Part shown: positions 31,218 to 46,589 of the stretch, piece after piece
Position numbering within the stretch: the stretch's first letter is position 1
Layout of the letters: every line of letters begins with the position of its first letter
Source of the DNA: Metellina segmentata
Lineage: Eukaryota; Arthropoda; Arachnida; Araneae; Tetragnathidae
Length of the DNA stretch: 64,000 nt
NCBI GenBank assembly: GCA_947359465.1
Contig: OX375880.1
Location: 25,806,714-25,870,713, forward strand
Direction: 5' to 3'
The notes under the pieces: model-generated
Told to the model about the DNA's origin: nothing
Database searches by the model: none
What the model saw: only the letters and a program-made list of their open reading frames with translations
Translations under genes and position numbers: made by a program

Positions 31218-31246
31218 TTTTAAGTCTACCAAAGTTGTTTACCTCT
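31218..31246 (-). other. 5' UTR stub and upstream splice acceptor of SLC22
   Basis: TTTTGGTTTTCAG followed by AGGTAAACAACTTTGG precedes the start codon by 27 nt. The pyrimidine-rich acceptor implies a separate non-coding first exon upstream, which I could not place. Confidence 0.65.
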
Positions 31247-31249
31247 GAA

Positions 31250-32825
31250 AACCAAAAGGAAAATCATTAACATGCGTGATATATCATCATAGAATTCAAA
31301 TTCTAGGGATCTGATACCTTTTTATTTTCATTTGAGACCAATACCTTCCACAATATGGACGGGTTAAAGTTACAGTGGCGTAAGTCACTTTTTAAAGAAT
31401 ATAACACGGATACCAGATCTAGATAAGATAATCTGTTGTCTGAAAACGTGAAGAGCTTCATTAATAATATTAATTTCCCTATTTTGATTACCTTAAAAAC
31501 ATTTTTGTACCCGAATTTACTACAGTATCTTCTGCGTAATGTTCATTTCTGGAAAACCAAGAAATTGACTTACACCACTGTAATCTTAACCCGTATATAT
31601 AAAGGATTAATGCACTGACAAGCGAAACTTAACCCTTCAAGTGGTTTCGATGGAATACCTCGTCAATGAACATCCTGGCATATTTGCTGATTACTACATA
31701 CCTCGTCAAGAGAAATGAAGAAGTAAAAAAACAAACTGTCCCTTGCCAAGAACTAGTGCCAATTTCACAACACAGCTTTTGGCATTAGAAGCTGGTCTCT
31801 ACTGAGAAGTTTTCGACGCAGATAAATCACGGGCAGGGTTGAGGTTTTCAGCTTCTATTTTGTGACCTTGATGTGGATTGTTGACACACAAGATACATCG
31901 GGAGTCGCCTAACTGATGAACCGAAACAAAACGCTAACAATAGAAGCTAATAGTGAAAATATCTTTGAGCTGAAGTGTGACACTGCACTCTTTACCATGA
32001 GATAGATGGGTGACTGTAAACTTAAAACAAGACAGGAGGCAATCCTTCGTAGTCTGTATGATCATCTCAAACATTGATGCATAATTTGCACCGCGTTTGC
32101 ATACAGGGATTGAGACTGAGGATGGATAAGCTCCTGCGGTAGCTGCACCTCATTCGTATGTTAGTGCCTCTGAAACCGAAGCCAAACAGTTTGAATATGC
32201 ACCAGCTCTCCACTGAATATAATCCGGTATGCAAATTTTTACATACTGATTTAATTCTGAGGCTGTAACCTTAAAAACTAATGGTGTTTTTAGTTTTGCA
32301 TGCCTGTGTATTACACATTTACTGCTAATATAGGAAGCGATCTAGAAAAACAAAATACAAATACAAATACAAATAAAAGTACTGACGACCAGCTACAGGC
32401 TCAAACCCTACAAGGCTGGTCCTTTGTTTATGAATTCCCTAATTCCCACTGACTATCCAATTGTATCTTAAATTCGTACACTCCCTTTGAATTAACTTTA
32501 TTTTTTGTCAACGCGTTTCATTTGTCTATTACCCTATTAAAGTAGTAGGTTTTCCTTAAATCCCGCTGCCCCTCCACCCTTACTGCAGACAGTACTTGGC
32601 TCCACTTTTCCTTTAACCCATATGCAGAACTTGCTCAGAAAACCTAGATATTTATGTCATAACAGAAATCTATGTCTCACGCATGAAATAAGTGATGAAG
32701 ACAGACGTTCTAGGTATCCATCGTGGAAAATGTAGTTCAGTAGGTAGCTTGGTTTGTATATCGCAAGGGCCAAGCTACGCCAACACGTGACAAACAAAAT
32801 CAATGGACATACAAACACAAGGAAA
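31250..32825. other. Upstream intron or intergenic DNA, no gene identified
   Basis: Probably SLC22 intron 0. No open frame with family motifs; short (ACAAAT)n stretch near 32350. Confidence 0.5.
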
Positions 32826-32833
32826 GTCTATAC

Positions 32834-33808
32834 CAGGGGTGGCCAACCTGTGGCGCATGCGCCAAGCTTGGCGCATTGGATGATTACAAGTGGCGCATTG
32901 CATTAGTGTGCCTCCTTATTCTTTTGAAGTAGGCGCCATAACTGAAAATATCTTCATATTTTCAACACCATAGTACTCTCAGTTCAATTCATAAAGCTTT
33001 CTAACTCCTCATTTCGTCGCAATTTTTTGAGTTTGCAATTTATATTCTGTGTGATACGACGTACTTGTGATCTGTTTGTTCTTTTTCAAGATTTTGTGTA
33101 CTATTTAATGTTTTTTTTCTTACATTACTGTTATCTATCACTGTGCAAAAGAAAATGTGCAAAAGAAGCGCAAAAAGTATGAGAGAAAAAGCGAATGTAA
33201 CGAACAGAAAATGAGTTATTTACAGCAAGTCCATCAGAAAAATCGTTTTTTGCATTGTTTGTGAAACTACTCTTTTACATAATAGAAGACATGATCTTAA
33301 TAAACACTATAAAACACAGCATCAGGCTAACATAGAATGAAAAATTAAACTTGTTCTAGGGTTGGAGTTACGTAAAGAATATGTGACTAAAAAATGGAAG
33401 GAATCAAGACAAAATATTTTCGCTAATGTAAGTCGTGAAGACGAGGCGATGACAGAAGAGTCATATGAAATTGCTTTAGCATTGGAAAAAAAAAACCTAT
33501 TATGACGGAGAAGCCTTGTTTCCAAATATTTGCACGCCATCTTGGTTATAAAGGTATTGAAAACGAGGTCGCGAATGACTGATTCAAATTTAAAGAATTC
33601 TCTGTAATAGACATTGTATTACATACAATATAGTTTAGTCATTTAAAAATGTTAATTATGTCGATAAACATACATTTATTAAAAATGTTACTAAGGATAT
33701 GGCAGGACCATGAACGTAAGGTAGAAAAGGTGCTTGAATTGTATGGCGCATCTGAACTCGTATGTGAGAAAAATTGGCGCATGGTATGTAAAAGGTTGGC
33801 CACCCCTG
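32834..33808 (+). mobile_element. hAT element with BED zinc-finger remnant
   Basis: Ends CAGGGGTGGCCAACCTGTGG and AGGTTGGCCACCCCTG; perfect 8-bp duplication GTCTATAC at 32826-32833 and 33809-33816. The subterminal GGCGCAT motif is repeated. Confidence 0.92.
33150..33590 (+). pseudogene. BED zinc finger/hAT transposase N-terminal remnant
   Basis: With frame changes the plus strand reads LFTASPSEK, CIVCETTLLHNRRHDLNKHY (C2H2 BED-type finger), LRKEYVTKKWKESRQNIFAN and IALALEKK, resembling the N-terminus of GTF2IRD2/ZBED-type domesticated or active hAT transposases. A stop and a frameshift are present and the catalytic part is absent. Confidence 0.7.
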
Positions 33809-34076
33809 GTCTATACTGACACAAAAGACAGAAAAATACACTCAGGAAGAAATCAAACCTGCGTCGCCTGATCAGTTTGTCAGCGCAGTGGGCCCCGGAT
33901 GTTTGTAGTGTTGAGTTTGTTGTAAGTGTGTATAAGTTTAATGTTGAGGCAGAGAAACAGAAAAATAACATATTCTAATATATCCGAAGGAGAGCATAAC
34001 ATGATACGTTAGAGCAGAGGTTCTCAAACTGTGCTCCGCCAAATAATCCCCAGTGATCCAACAAAAGATAGGATAC

Positions 34077-34349
34077 GTTTAAAATTAAAAATATTTTTAC
34101 TAAACATATTTTAAAGTTTAAAATTAAAAATATTTTTATTAAACATATTTTAAAGTTTCAAATTCAAAATATTTCTATCAAACATATTTTAAAGTTAAAA
34201 ATTAAAAATATTTTTACTAAACATATTTTAAAGTTTTAAATTAAAAATATTTCTATCAAACGTATTTTAAAGTTTAAAATTAAAAATATTTTTATTAAAC
34301 ATATTTTAAAGTTTTAAATGAAAAATATCTTATACGAAAAAAACGGGAC
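34077..34349. repeat. 39-bp tandem repeat, 6-7 copies, subterminal in the hAT element
   Basis: GTTTAAAATTAAAAATATTT then TACTAAACATATTTTAAA starts at 34077, 34116, 34155, 34194, 34233, 34272 and 34311: an exact 39-bp period. Confidence 0.92.
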
Positions 34350-35049
34350 AAAAATATTTTAGTATTACGATCTTTTGCGTTCTCGGTGTGTACAAAAAAA
34401 AATCCGAGCATAAATCATTTATCACAGATGATGTGAAACATTGACTATATAAAAATGTAGTCGACACTCAATGTGTCAGTTTCTCGTCTGCCCGTCGACT
34501 AAACAAATTTACGTCAAAGGACAACACCAGACAACACAGAACCAGACAACGCGGAACCAAACAGGCTGAACTCGCTGTCCGTTTGCAGAAACAATTAGAA
34601 GCTTCGACACCTTTCCAGAATTATCGGAAATTTTTTTTATGGCATATAAAACTGGTGATTTACTCATTTCTCAAATCAGTTGAATTTTAGTCAACATTCA
34701 GTCGAGACCGACAAATTATAAAGTTCAGTATACGTAATTTATTATTTAAAAAAAAATCAATTTTCGTACACATAGTCCTGAAATCTGTTAACTCTGTAGT
34801 TCCTGTATCAAAATGGTTAAACTCATTACGATATCTTAAAACCTTTAAAAATTGGAATCCCTAAAAATAAAATTTTACTATTCACGTATAAGATTTTGCA
34901 TTATAGGATTTTTTAAAGTTTTACAATGTTTAAAAAAAAAACTCTCAATGTATATTTTTAGATGTAATATCTTATTAAAATTTTTTACTGAACTTAATGC
35001 TGTTGTTATATTTTACAGCTAATGTCATATTACTTTCTAATTACAGTGC

Positions 35050-36932
<1,883 letters not shown>

Positions 36933-36935
<3 letters not shown>

Positions 36936-38152
36936 GCGTTGGGTTGGTGTGGAAGTTTGGAGATTGGGGTGCCAGCTCAGGTGTTGCTTCGTCATCTGAC
37001 CGTGGTTCAAAATTACGAGGTGTTATCCTCGGATCTATCCCTTAAGGCAGTGCTCCCCAACCTTTTTATCGCTGCGGACCGTATCAACCTTAGATAATTA
37101 TACGCGGCCCGCTGAGGGGGGGGGGTGTTGATTGTTTATATTAAACATGCATTCAAAATAAAATGCAGTTCACCAAAAAAAATGAATATAAAGTGATTTA
37201 ACATTTTAACTCAATAGAACGCTAAATCAATGAGAGCCCTGAGCTTGTTTCTTTGCAACGAGACGGTTTCGTATGGGGGGTAATAGGAGACAATGACACC
37301 CGAAGTGTGTTGTTTACGTCCAGTTTATTCCGTTGTTTCGTTTTGGTTGCTGTCACTGCAGAAAACCCCACTTCACACAGATAGGTTGTCGGAAATGGCA
37401 AATAGGGATTTAAGTGCTGTGGTGGCAATCTCAGGGTATTCTACCATGACTTTAATCCAGAACACCGTCAGAGTTGTTGTCTTGAAAGCAGTTTTAAGGC
37501 CGCCTTCATTTGCAATTTCCAGCTGTTGATCTTCTTGCACAGACATGCTAGATTCGCCTGATTTGTTGACTAATGGGTCGCGGATCCATTCCTAATCACT
37601 TCGTGGGTCTTTTGTGGTTGGGAAGTAGCGCTCGAACTCTTTGAAAAGCGAAGATCGTGCACCAACTGGGAGAATGAATGTTTAGGCTCAGTCTTGCCTA
37701 AAATCCCTGCTAATGTCTGAAACATGTACAAAATTCCTCTGTTCACGCGCCGTCCCCACATTTTCAGTTTGGCTTTAAATGCAGCTACTTTGTCTGCCAA
37801 CTTGAAAACAGTTGACACATTTGTCAAAATTGGAAAATAGAGACATACAGAATTCAGAAAACATAATTGAAGTTCTAGTAACAGAACAAATTTCAAGTTC
37901 TGATTTACCGCCTCCTAATTTGAGTGGACATTTCATAGATAAGAACCGTTCAAACCCGAGAGAAATACACCACAGTAAATAAAATGGAAATCATTTAATG
38001 TTCCGTGGGCGGCCCGGTGCCATTTGATCCACGGACCGGCACCGGTCCGCGGCCCGGGGGTTGGGGACCACTGCCTTAAGGGACTGATCCCGGATCGTCA
38101 ACAATAGCCCGTTGTGTTGCTCTAGTACGACGTAAACAAAAATTACCATTAC
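36933..38152 (+). mobile_element. 5'-truncated SINE with 12-bp duplication, split by hAT copy C
   Basis: Body GGTGTGGAAGTTTGGAGATT to CTCGGATCTATCCCTTAAGG (36933-37047) and GGGACTGATCCCGGATCG to AAATTACCATTAC (38081-38152). Flanked by the exact duplication CACGAAACCAAG at 36921-36932 and 38153-38164. Confidence 0.9.
37048..38073 (-). mobile_element. hAT element copy C
   Basis: Starts CAGTGCTCCCCAACC and ends GGTTGGGGACCACTG; flanked by CCTTAAGG at 37040-37047 and 38074-38081. Minus strand encodes ADKVAAFKAKLKMWGRRVN, GILYMFQTLAGILG and, after a break, FPTTYLCEVGFSAVTATKTK and NKLDVNNTLRVSLSPI, the hAT dimerisation region. Same family as copies A and B. Confidence 0.92.
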
Positions 38153-38495
38153 CACGAAACCAAGGAAAAATTTGTAACAAACGTAATAATGCCAAATTAA
38201 TAAAATAACAAATTGTGGATCTGCAATATTTGCCCTGAATTTATTTTCAAATTTTTTTCGTGTGTGTGTTTTCCTTCTGCAATGGAAAATTAGCGCAGAA
38301 AAAAAAATTAAACTGTGAAATCTTATGTCCTGCAAGCTTAAATGACGAAACTACCTTGCATCGTCAAGGTTATCTTACTGGTCTATTTACTAAATACAGT
38401 ATATAGCTGTGAAGTAAAATTTAGTGCTCCGTGTTGAATTCCCAATTTAAAAGGTGCTCCGTGACTTAAAAAGTCTGAAAACCTCTGCGTTAGAG

Positions 38496-39450
38496 CATGA
38501 AGGCTTCAATTGGAGTTTTTGGAACGACTCAAAGCTCTAACTTTGAAGAGGCTCAGGAAAGAATGAAACAAAAAGTTAATCCAGAAGGAACAGTTATGGA
38601 TTAGGGGCGAAACGCTCGGTGTTCAGAAAGGAAAGGAAAAATAAACAGCTTGAAGCGTGTATGGTTAGCCAGATGGAAAAGTTGAAAATGTCAAAATGGT
38701 GAAATTATGGCATTGATGACGAGATAGGTATACAGGGCTGCCATAACCAAAGTACGTGCATTAGTAGCAAAAATATTTAAAAATAAAAACTAAAAGTCTC
38801 CTTTTAAACCCTGTTTTGGTAGCAATTTTAGTTGTAAAGACACAAAATTTACTACTCACGTATGGATCACCGACGTCGAAAATCTCGCCAAGAAATATAA
38901 TTTTAAAATTAAGAAGGCAAAATATTTTCTTATACGGTTTTCATGGCAATCTAGCAACCACGGATTACGATGTTTTTCTTGGTTGCCACGACGGCCACCG
39001 AAACTTCAAAATTTGCTTCCTTGGAAATATTTGCTCTAAAAATTCCAATTTTTTTTTCTCCGTAATTAGTTAAATATTTGTATTGACCTTTGACAAATTG
39101 AAGTTACTAAATTTTAGAATTTGGTAGCTTTTCATACAATTTTGCCTAAAAAGATATCCCTTGTCAATAAGTTTGAAAAATGGTCGCATTTAGGTGATTG
39201 TGGTAGCTCTAGTGAGACAGACTTGAAGAAAGAAAGGAAAATGAGTTCTATAACGTTAATTGACTTATATCTGTGGTGAAAATTGTATTTTTTGGGTTAA
39301 GTTTTGGAAATTCTATCTATGAAGCCCAACCAGGATGTTGCTCCTCCAAAATAACGTTCCAAAGTTAGCTTGGCTGATGGAATGTACATCGAAAGAGCCT
39401 GTATGCCTAAGGAGAATCAAGGAGTTACCATAAATTTTCGCAATTTGTCC
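38496..39450. other. Non-coding stretch
   Basis: No open frame with motifs (85-aa frame at 38816-39073 is unremarkable); no terminal repeats seen. Confidence 0.5.
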
Positions 39451-39454
39451 ATAA

Positions 39455-39720
39455 TCTCTACTATTATAAAAGGAAGTGTTTGTCTGTTTCTTGACGCAAA
39501 ATCCTAACGATTCTATGGCTCTTACAGCAATGAGATTTGGCACACAGGTAGTCCAAATTTTTTGCAATTTTTGGGTCGCGGCGAATTTTAAAATTCAATC
39601 TAGAACATTTTAAAATGAATTTAATGAAATTTAATCATTATTGAATGCTACAGCAAAGAAGAGATAACCGATTCTAAATTTACTGTTTTCGTTTCCGGAG
39701 AGCGGATGAATAATTTTTCT
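39455..39720 (+). repeat. Helitron-like 5' end
   Basis: A|TCTCTACTATTATAAAAGGA, then CGATTCTATGGCTCTTACAG and GAGATTTGGCACACAGGTAG. Best-preserved copy of the family at 7.9 and 57.3 kb. The 3' terminus was not located. Confidence 0.6.
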
Positions 39721-39899
39721 GCCCACACGATAAACACAAACAGTCTCTCAGTTCAAAAAAACAAAACAGATTTCTCTAACATTAAAAGTTTGTCGAAATT
39801 TGAGACGTTCGGAACTAGAGTAAATAAAGTCCGCTTTCTGGTCAAATTTGATAATCACACACTCGAACTCTTTTACGTTGAATCTTTTTAGTGCATCTC

Positions 39900-40860
39900 C
39901 GAATCAAGTCCCTAGTAGCTTTGGTTCCCGATAAATGGCAGAAGGAAAGCACGTCGAATAGGAAAAGTACACACGAAAAGAAACTTTATCTCGATGCATC
40001 TCAAAATGTTATTAAATGGACTTAATCTCACTTCAGTTTTTTGAACGCCTCAAAAATCTTATTATTTAAGGTTCATAATTTTATAAGAAACTTACCCTAA
40101 GATATGAAACTTAATAAACAAATGACAGATGGGACTTGAGAGAAAATTATTTCTTCGTATCCTTTAATTTAGTCCAAGCGCATCCCGAAATGTATGGGTT
40201 TTGAGACTGAGACTAACAAAAGTAATCTCTCCAGATTAACTAAAGTTATCTCTCCAGATGAACACAAGCATTACAGGAAAGGAGGATGCGCCCGACACCT
40301 CTTGATTGGGAAGTTATTCTGTCCTGAACTGGCAGGGCAGCTATTACTCATAATGTAGCACTTCAGTGTTTTCCTCCATTTTCTCTGCTTTTATGACCCG
40401 ATATTACATCAATGAAATTTATACGCCTTTAGATTGAAGTAAGTATGACGATAAAAGTTATGGGTTAGCTGTTTTCGTACTCTATTTTTGAAACTTTTCC
40501 CTTTAGAAAATCAGGTTTTAAAATGATTTATTAAGACCAAGCAAATAATGTAATGAGTAAAGGTCATGCATTCTCTCCAGGGTTTACAGTAGTTAGCAAT
40601 TCCTGAGAATTTTAGAAAGATAGCTTACAAAAATACGTTCAAAACGAACAACGCATTTATCAACACATGTTTATACAAATGAAATACATAAAATAGGGCT
40701 AGTGCACAGAGAAAACAGACAGTTCCACACTTTGACGAATTACTGCCGCTTGTACATTTCCGGAGAAAACACAGGATCCAAATCCACATTTTTACTACTG
40801 CTGCCTGGTTTACAAGTCACCTAATTATTATTGAACTGGATCTGTCTGGGAATGGCATGA
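39900..40860. other. Non-coding stretch
   Basis: AT-rich; no features recognised. Confidence 0.5.
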
Positions 40861-40879
40861 CATCATACACATGACGCAG

Positions 40880-41900
40880 TGCTGATTGCACTACAGATTA
40901 TTTCTAGGTTATTGCGCAGTCGCCAGCGATGAGAGCCTGTTCACGTCGTGGCATCGAATCATACAGATTCTGAATGTAATGGTGAGGAATAGCTTTCCAG
41001 ATGGCCTCTATCTGACGCCAAAGTTCAGACGTACTCTCTGCCGTGAGTCGAATAAATCCCGGACATGCTTAATGGGTGACATATCAGGGGAACGTGCAGG
41101 CCATGGAACCCACCGTGCACTGAAGATAGCTTGTACATTCCGTGCAACATGTGAACGGGCATTGTCTTGCTGAAGAAGGGGAAGGACCTCGGGTTAAGCA
41201 ATTTCAATGGATGTAACACTCGCTGTTCAGGGACCTCACAATTTGGAGTAGGCGGGATCGACCATGATATCCAATAGCGCCCCAGACTATAACGCCAGGC
41301 GTTCGTACAGTATGACTCTAAATAAGACACTCCAGGGAGTAGGCGTTCACCTCTGTAGCGTCTGACCAGTACGCGTCCATCGTTATAGCCCAGATTGTAG
41401 CGGGACTCATCTGAGAAGACGACTTGTTGCCCATCGGTATGCCATTTGGTGAGCCCATTGTAGCACGAGGTGTCGGTGGTTCAGCTTCTAGAAAATCTTG
41501 CGCACAGGAATCATTGTACGTAGCCTATGACGCAGCAGACTTCGACGAACCGCGGGGGCAGACAATGACACACCTGTAGACGTGCTTCAAAGCTATGCCA
41601 GCGCACACGAGAGGATGCTGTACGGTCCGTCACCTTCATGCGGATGAGGTGTCTGTCGTCTCATGGTGACGTCATATTACGTGGCAAACTGTCGGGGATT
41701 TGACTTGTCCGGTTCTCCATGGTCTATCTATTCCGCACACGCATCACTGTTGTGGCAATACGTCCCGTGCAAGTGGCGATTTCACGATACGAAAGCCGAT
41801 CATGAGGCCCCGTTCGAACTCCGTTAGTTACTCGTATGGCACTCTACGTTTTTGGCGAGGTATATTGGCTTCTAATCAATCATTTTCAGCGGTCAAACGA
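40880..41900 (-). pseudogene. Tc1-like transposase pseudogene
   Basis: Minus strand in shifted frames: YREIATCTGRIATTVMRVWN (DNA-binding domain), QVVFSDESRYNLGYNDGRVL (first Asp), VWGAIGYHGRSRLLQIV, a damaged second-Asp region, and LWRQIEAIWKAIPHHYIQNL then YDSMPRREQALIA. Many stops. Terminal repeats not identified. Confidence 0.8.
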
Positions 41901-41989
41901 CGATACCACATTTCAACGCACCTTTACGGTGCTTTTTATACACGGCTTACTTGGCGTGATCGCTTTGTGATTCTAATCATTTGCAAATC

Positions 41990-42640
41990 CTAACCTGTTT
42001 TGCAATTCCTACACGTTTGGTTTAATTTGCATGATTCATTCATGGTGTTGCGGCTTTCACAAACAGTTGTGTAGCTTTCAATCGATAGGAATTAGGCATT
42101 TTTGAATCACTAACTTTCTCGAAACATAGTGAAACTCTTAATGTACCATCTGCTACAAAGAGCCGTAATGCCAAAAGCATAAATCAAATTTGTTCAGAAT
42201 TGTTTTTGAGAAAGCTGAGTAGACATTTTTTTTGTTAACATTTTTAAATCAACACATACCGATACCAACAATATCTGTAATTCTCATGACATATGTTGAG
42301 TAATGAAGTTCTTTTCGAATAATTTGTTTAATTATCCTGATCCTGGCATCGAGGAATTTTGTTTTCATTACAAGTTAAAGAGTTTCTAAGAAACTATAAA
42401 ACATATATAGCTGTGATCACATATCACTAAATAGTACTCAAAACCTTCTAAAAATGTGACTTTTATGTTATTGAACAATATGCACATTTTCTTACAAACA
42501 TAGCGTATTAGTCAGTGACTATTTTTTGTCGAATTTCGGTTAATACCTATAAAGTTAAAGCTGATGACTTAAAATTCTGTTATTAAACTTTCAAACTTAA
42601 AAAATTCAGTGGACTTTTCATGCGTCCAGGCAAAGCTTTG
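41990..42640. other. Non-coding stretch
   Basis: AT-rich, nothing recognised. Confidence 0.5.

Positions 42641-42642
<2 letters not shown>

Positions 42643-42728
<86 letters not shown>
42643..42728. repeat. (AT)n microsatellite
   Basis: Uninterrupted AT dinucleotides for about 86 bp. Confidence 0.97.
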
Positions 42729-42731
<3 letters not shown>

Positions 42732-42739
42732 CTCAAGAC

Positions 42740-45280
42740 GAGATACCTATTCTAGAAAACAACATGGAATGCTAAAATATTAAATTTGAAAATGCATATT
42801 TTATTTTTAAATATTTATTTGGACTTTTGGGACCCGTGGGCTGGTAGAAGAGACATAAAATCCCCCCCCCCCTCGGAGTAACTGCACAATCCTTCACTCA
42901 GTAATTTTCAAAAAATATTTCTACTATATTCAAATTGGCAATTCAGAACACCGTAACGGGATGTACTGCGCAGCAAGGCCTTGTGTTATGATCCTCACGT
43001 TTCCCTTCACTTTGGAACTATAATATAGTACTCTAATATGGTTACGGTCTGTAGACGTGCGTATAATATTGAAAGGCATTAAATTGCATATAGTGATGTA
43101 ATGGTTGACTGTCCCAAGAAAGCAATAAAATGGTATTGTTGTCGTAAAAGCATCTGAATTCAACGAAATCCTTTTGAAGATAACGAGTATTTCTTAGTTT
43201 AGTAGTTTGGTTGCGTTTTTTTTCTGTGTAACCATTCACATTAGAACCTAACTAAACAGGGCGACAGTAAAAAAAACGTTCTTGAATCATTTCGCTTAAA
43301 TGATCATTGAACTGGTTAGATCCACAAATATATTTATCATGAACCTTGAAAACCAGTTTAATCCGTATTTGACCAATATGTCACCTGGTGTTTGTTTTCG
43401 CGAATGCACTTCACAGTTCTCTACTAATTTGGCCACCTGTTAGTTGCGGTTTGATATGTTACATGTAACGACATTTAATGTTGACTCTTTTTATATTCCG
43501 GCAACAACGAGCTGCTCAGCTGTGATCCTCATTGGTAGCTATAGAAAGACATTTGTTCTATTTCTAGAAGCAGATACTTTTTAAGGCATATACGAGACCC
43601 TTTTTTTTATAAATGTGGTACAGAAACATTTTAATGATATTTTTTTATGTTTAGAGTTATTAAACAATGGCATTGGTTAATAAATATTTAAAATATCTAT
43701 TAATAATTTTGTAAAAATGATATTATGTATGAAATTTGAAAAAAATTTGTCAAAAACTTCAAATGTGCTATATGGAAATGTATTCAACCAAATTGAAAAA
43801 TGATGCTACCAAAATAAGTTACGTGCATTTTTCCAGAGAATGAACTAGAATCAAAAGGATATTTAAATAAACAAAGATTTTAGAAGCGATTGAAAAATGA
43901 ATACAAGATTTTTGATAGTTTTACAGTCCTATTTGTTAAATAAATGGCCATAATTTAAAAACTTTTCAACTCAGCAATTATTCGAGTTTATTCACTAAAC
44001 AACATTGTAAAGAACAAGTTCTCAAAATTCTACGAGAATCCATCAATAAATTTTTGTGTTACCAACACATTTAAAGTGAGGAAATAATGCAAAAATATTA
44101 ATTTCGAGTAAAAAGTAGTTTCAAGTGTATTATTTGCTCTCTCGCCTTTTACTGTTTCTGTAAACAATTTTGTTCTTCACTTCTCCTCAAAAATGTTCAC
44201 CATATTTCCAAAAGAGAAACCATTTAAACAAACCTTTCTAAAATTATATTTTCAAACAAAGTAAGTTTTAAATTAAAATTTTGACAGACATGTTTTTGGT
44301 CTTTTAATGGCCATTTCCGGTGTTTTCCATACCTTGTGTTTGCCGCCTTGGTTAAAATCTTAATATATTTTCAACTAATTAACTTAGAGAAAAATCTAAT
44401 ATACTTTGGAAAGTCAAATAGATACAAAAAAAGTTCTTAAATTTTGGTCCAAAATGGACATTTATAACATGTTCGGATACCTTAAATTTACTACTAAAAC
44501 TAAACGTAGAAAGCAATGGAAATCCTTCTTAGATTATTACATCTCCTTTATCTTTATTAAACGAAAAATATATTTAAAAAAAAAGCACTTATTTCAGCAA
44601 GAGTATTAAAAGTTTGGTATTTTATTTTCCAATAACAAAAAAAATGGCTAAATTAAATTCTAGCGTTGAAAAATGGATATGGAATAACAACAATAAAAAG
44701 CTAATCCGTACTTGTAATTATATTCTGAATTCGTTGAAAACAAATTTTTAAAACGGAATTTCAAGAATATGGAACTACAAAATGTCGGAAATCTAAAATT
44801 TCAAAGTGAATTTCCAAATATGTGGATAAAAGGTGTTAGGTTTTCTAAAAAGAATGGAATATTCATATTAATTTTTAACTGCATGCAAAAGTGTAGTAAA
44901 ATATTGAAATTTAAAAGATAAAAATATGTATCTATATTTTAGACGTAAAACAATGGCTTTGCTTTATCATTCTATTTTTGCAGTACTGAAAAGTGGTAGA
45001 CTGATCAGTTTGAATGGTATAATGAAAAGTTCTTATACATTAGAAGTTATGAAGATATATACGTTAACTCCTAAATGGCTCGAACGTAAATACCTGCTCT
45101 ACAATCTGTCTTTGCTGCATGATTTCTATACAATTTCTAGGATTCTTTCAAACAATGGATGTTATCTAGTCATTATGTGCTTTCTTGGGTACAAGCAACT
45201 ACTACACAGCTCAAAAATCTCATGACGGCCAAAGTGTTACAAGGATTCCAAGACAGAAGAATCGTCAATTTTTCGAAATT
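42740..45280. other. AT-rich desert
   Basis: Open frames such as 44406-44609 and 44926-45225 have lysine/isoleucine-rich, motif-free composition expected by chance. No gene supported. Confidence 0.55.
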
Positions 45281-45284
45281 TTTT

Positions 45285-45973
45285 TTTATTGTTTTAAGAA
45301 ATTCTCTGTGTTTTTCTTCTTAAAATGACGTTTAAATCATGTTTATATCTTAATTTGAACTAGAGATATAGTAATTTTTGGGTGCGTTGTTTTGAAAATC
45401 TAACACTCTTGACAGTTGTTGTTGTCATGGCAACAACATGTGTCTTTAAAACTTTAAATACGTTTTTCTCCATGATACTTTTTTTCAAGATTTCCTGTAT
45501 TCAAATTGCTATAAATCGAAAACCGATAAAGTTTAAGGGTTGAAATTTGGAATATATCTTTTTCAAACATTATACTTTAATTTTGATTCAGCAAATTTGA
45601 AACAAAAATTTACTTTTAAAAATATAACTTTTTTTTTTTTAAGTACCTTAAAACTTTCAAAGATTTTTATTCAAATATTTTTTATTTTTTATTAAATTAA
45701 TATTTTTTAAATTCCTGAATTGAAATTAAAGTTTATAAATTTGTAAATAATTTACTGCAAGAATTTTGAAAATTGATCAAGAATATTTTGAGTTTTAGCA
45801 ATTTAAAATGACCCTTCTTTTTTTCAAAACATTTTAATTTAAAATTTAAAAAAAAACTTTTGGAAAAATTTTGTGTTGCGATTCAGTTTATTAGTTAGAT
45901 GGGTAATTAGTACAAAAAAAATCAAAATTATAAATTAATTAATAAAAAAAAATTCAATGTGTTTCGGACCCCT
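45285..45973 (+). mobile_element. TTAA-flanked repeat copy 1, left end unclear
   Basis: About 0.7 kb alignable with 50100-50924: AATGACGTTTAAATCATGTT, GTTGTCATGGCAACAACA and TGTGTTTCGGACCCCT, followed by TTAA. Its start blends into flanking T-rich DNA. Confidence 0.7.
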
Positions 45974-46589
45974 TTAAAAACAAAACTTCAGAAAATATAA
46001 GCAATAAATTTTAATGGAGAATGAAAGAATCTCATGGCACTTTAAAGAAAAAGGAAACGATCTGCTATATGTAGTTGAATTTACATATTAAACAATTTTA
46101 AAAGTTAAATTACAATGCCGTATGACATTTTTATTTTTAATTTATTTAGCGACAGTTAAAATAATTATATAAAGCAAATAGTAGAAATTTAAGGATTTGA
46201 TGATGATAGTGATTGACGATGGTTGATTGGGTTTTATGGCGCAATAAAACCATACGTATTCATAATTTATATCAATCCATTTAATGAGCATTATGTATCC
46301 GAAATTCATCAAAGTAAGTGTTGTGACCGAATGTTATTCATTTGATAGTTGTGATTCCTATCTTTGAAAAAAAAATTATTTTTAGTTTAATCTTCTCGAA
46401 ATTGATCAGAATATGCCTCTACCACTCCTCTTAGTCTCTATAAGAAAAACATAATTTATATCCATCCATATAATGAGTTTTACATTACCTTTCCGAAATT
46501 CATCAACTAAAAGTGTTGTAACCGACTGTTATTTCCTTTCGCAGAGTGAAACTATCTGAATAATTCGTATTATCCTGATTCACTTTCTG

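Noticed and set aside
31218..31232. Five-codon N-terminal extension of SLC22 starting at TTG
   Set aside because: TTG is not a likely start in an animal gene; ATG at 31217 gives the canonical FEDIL N-terminus and the extension sits in the 5' UTR.
44406..45225. Two plus-strand frames (67 and 99 aa) in the AT-rich desert
   Set aside because: Low-complexity Lys/Ile/Phe composition expected by chance in AT-rich DNA.
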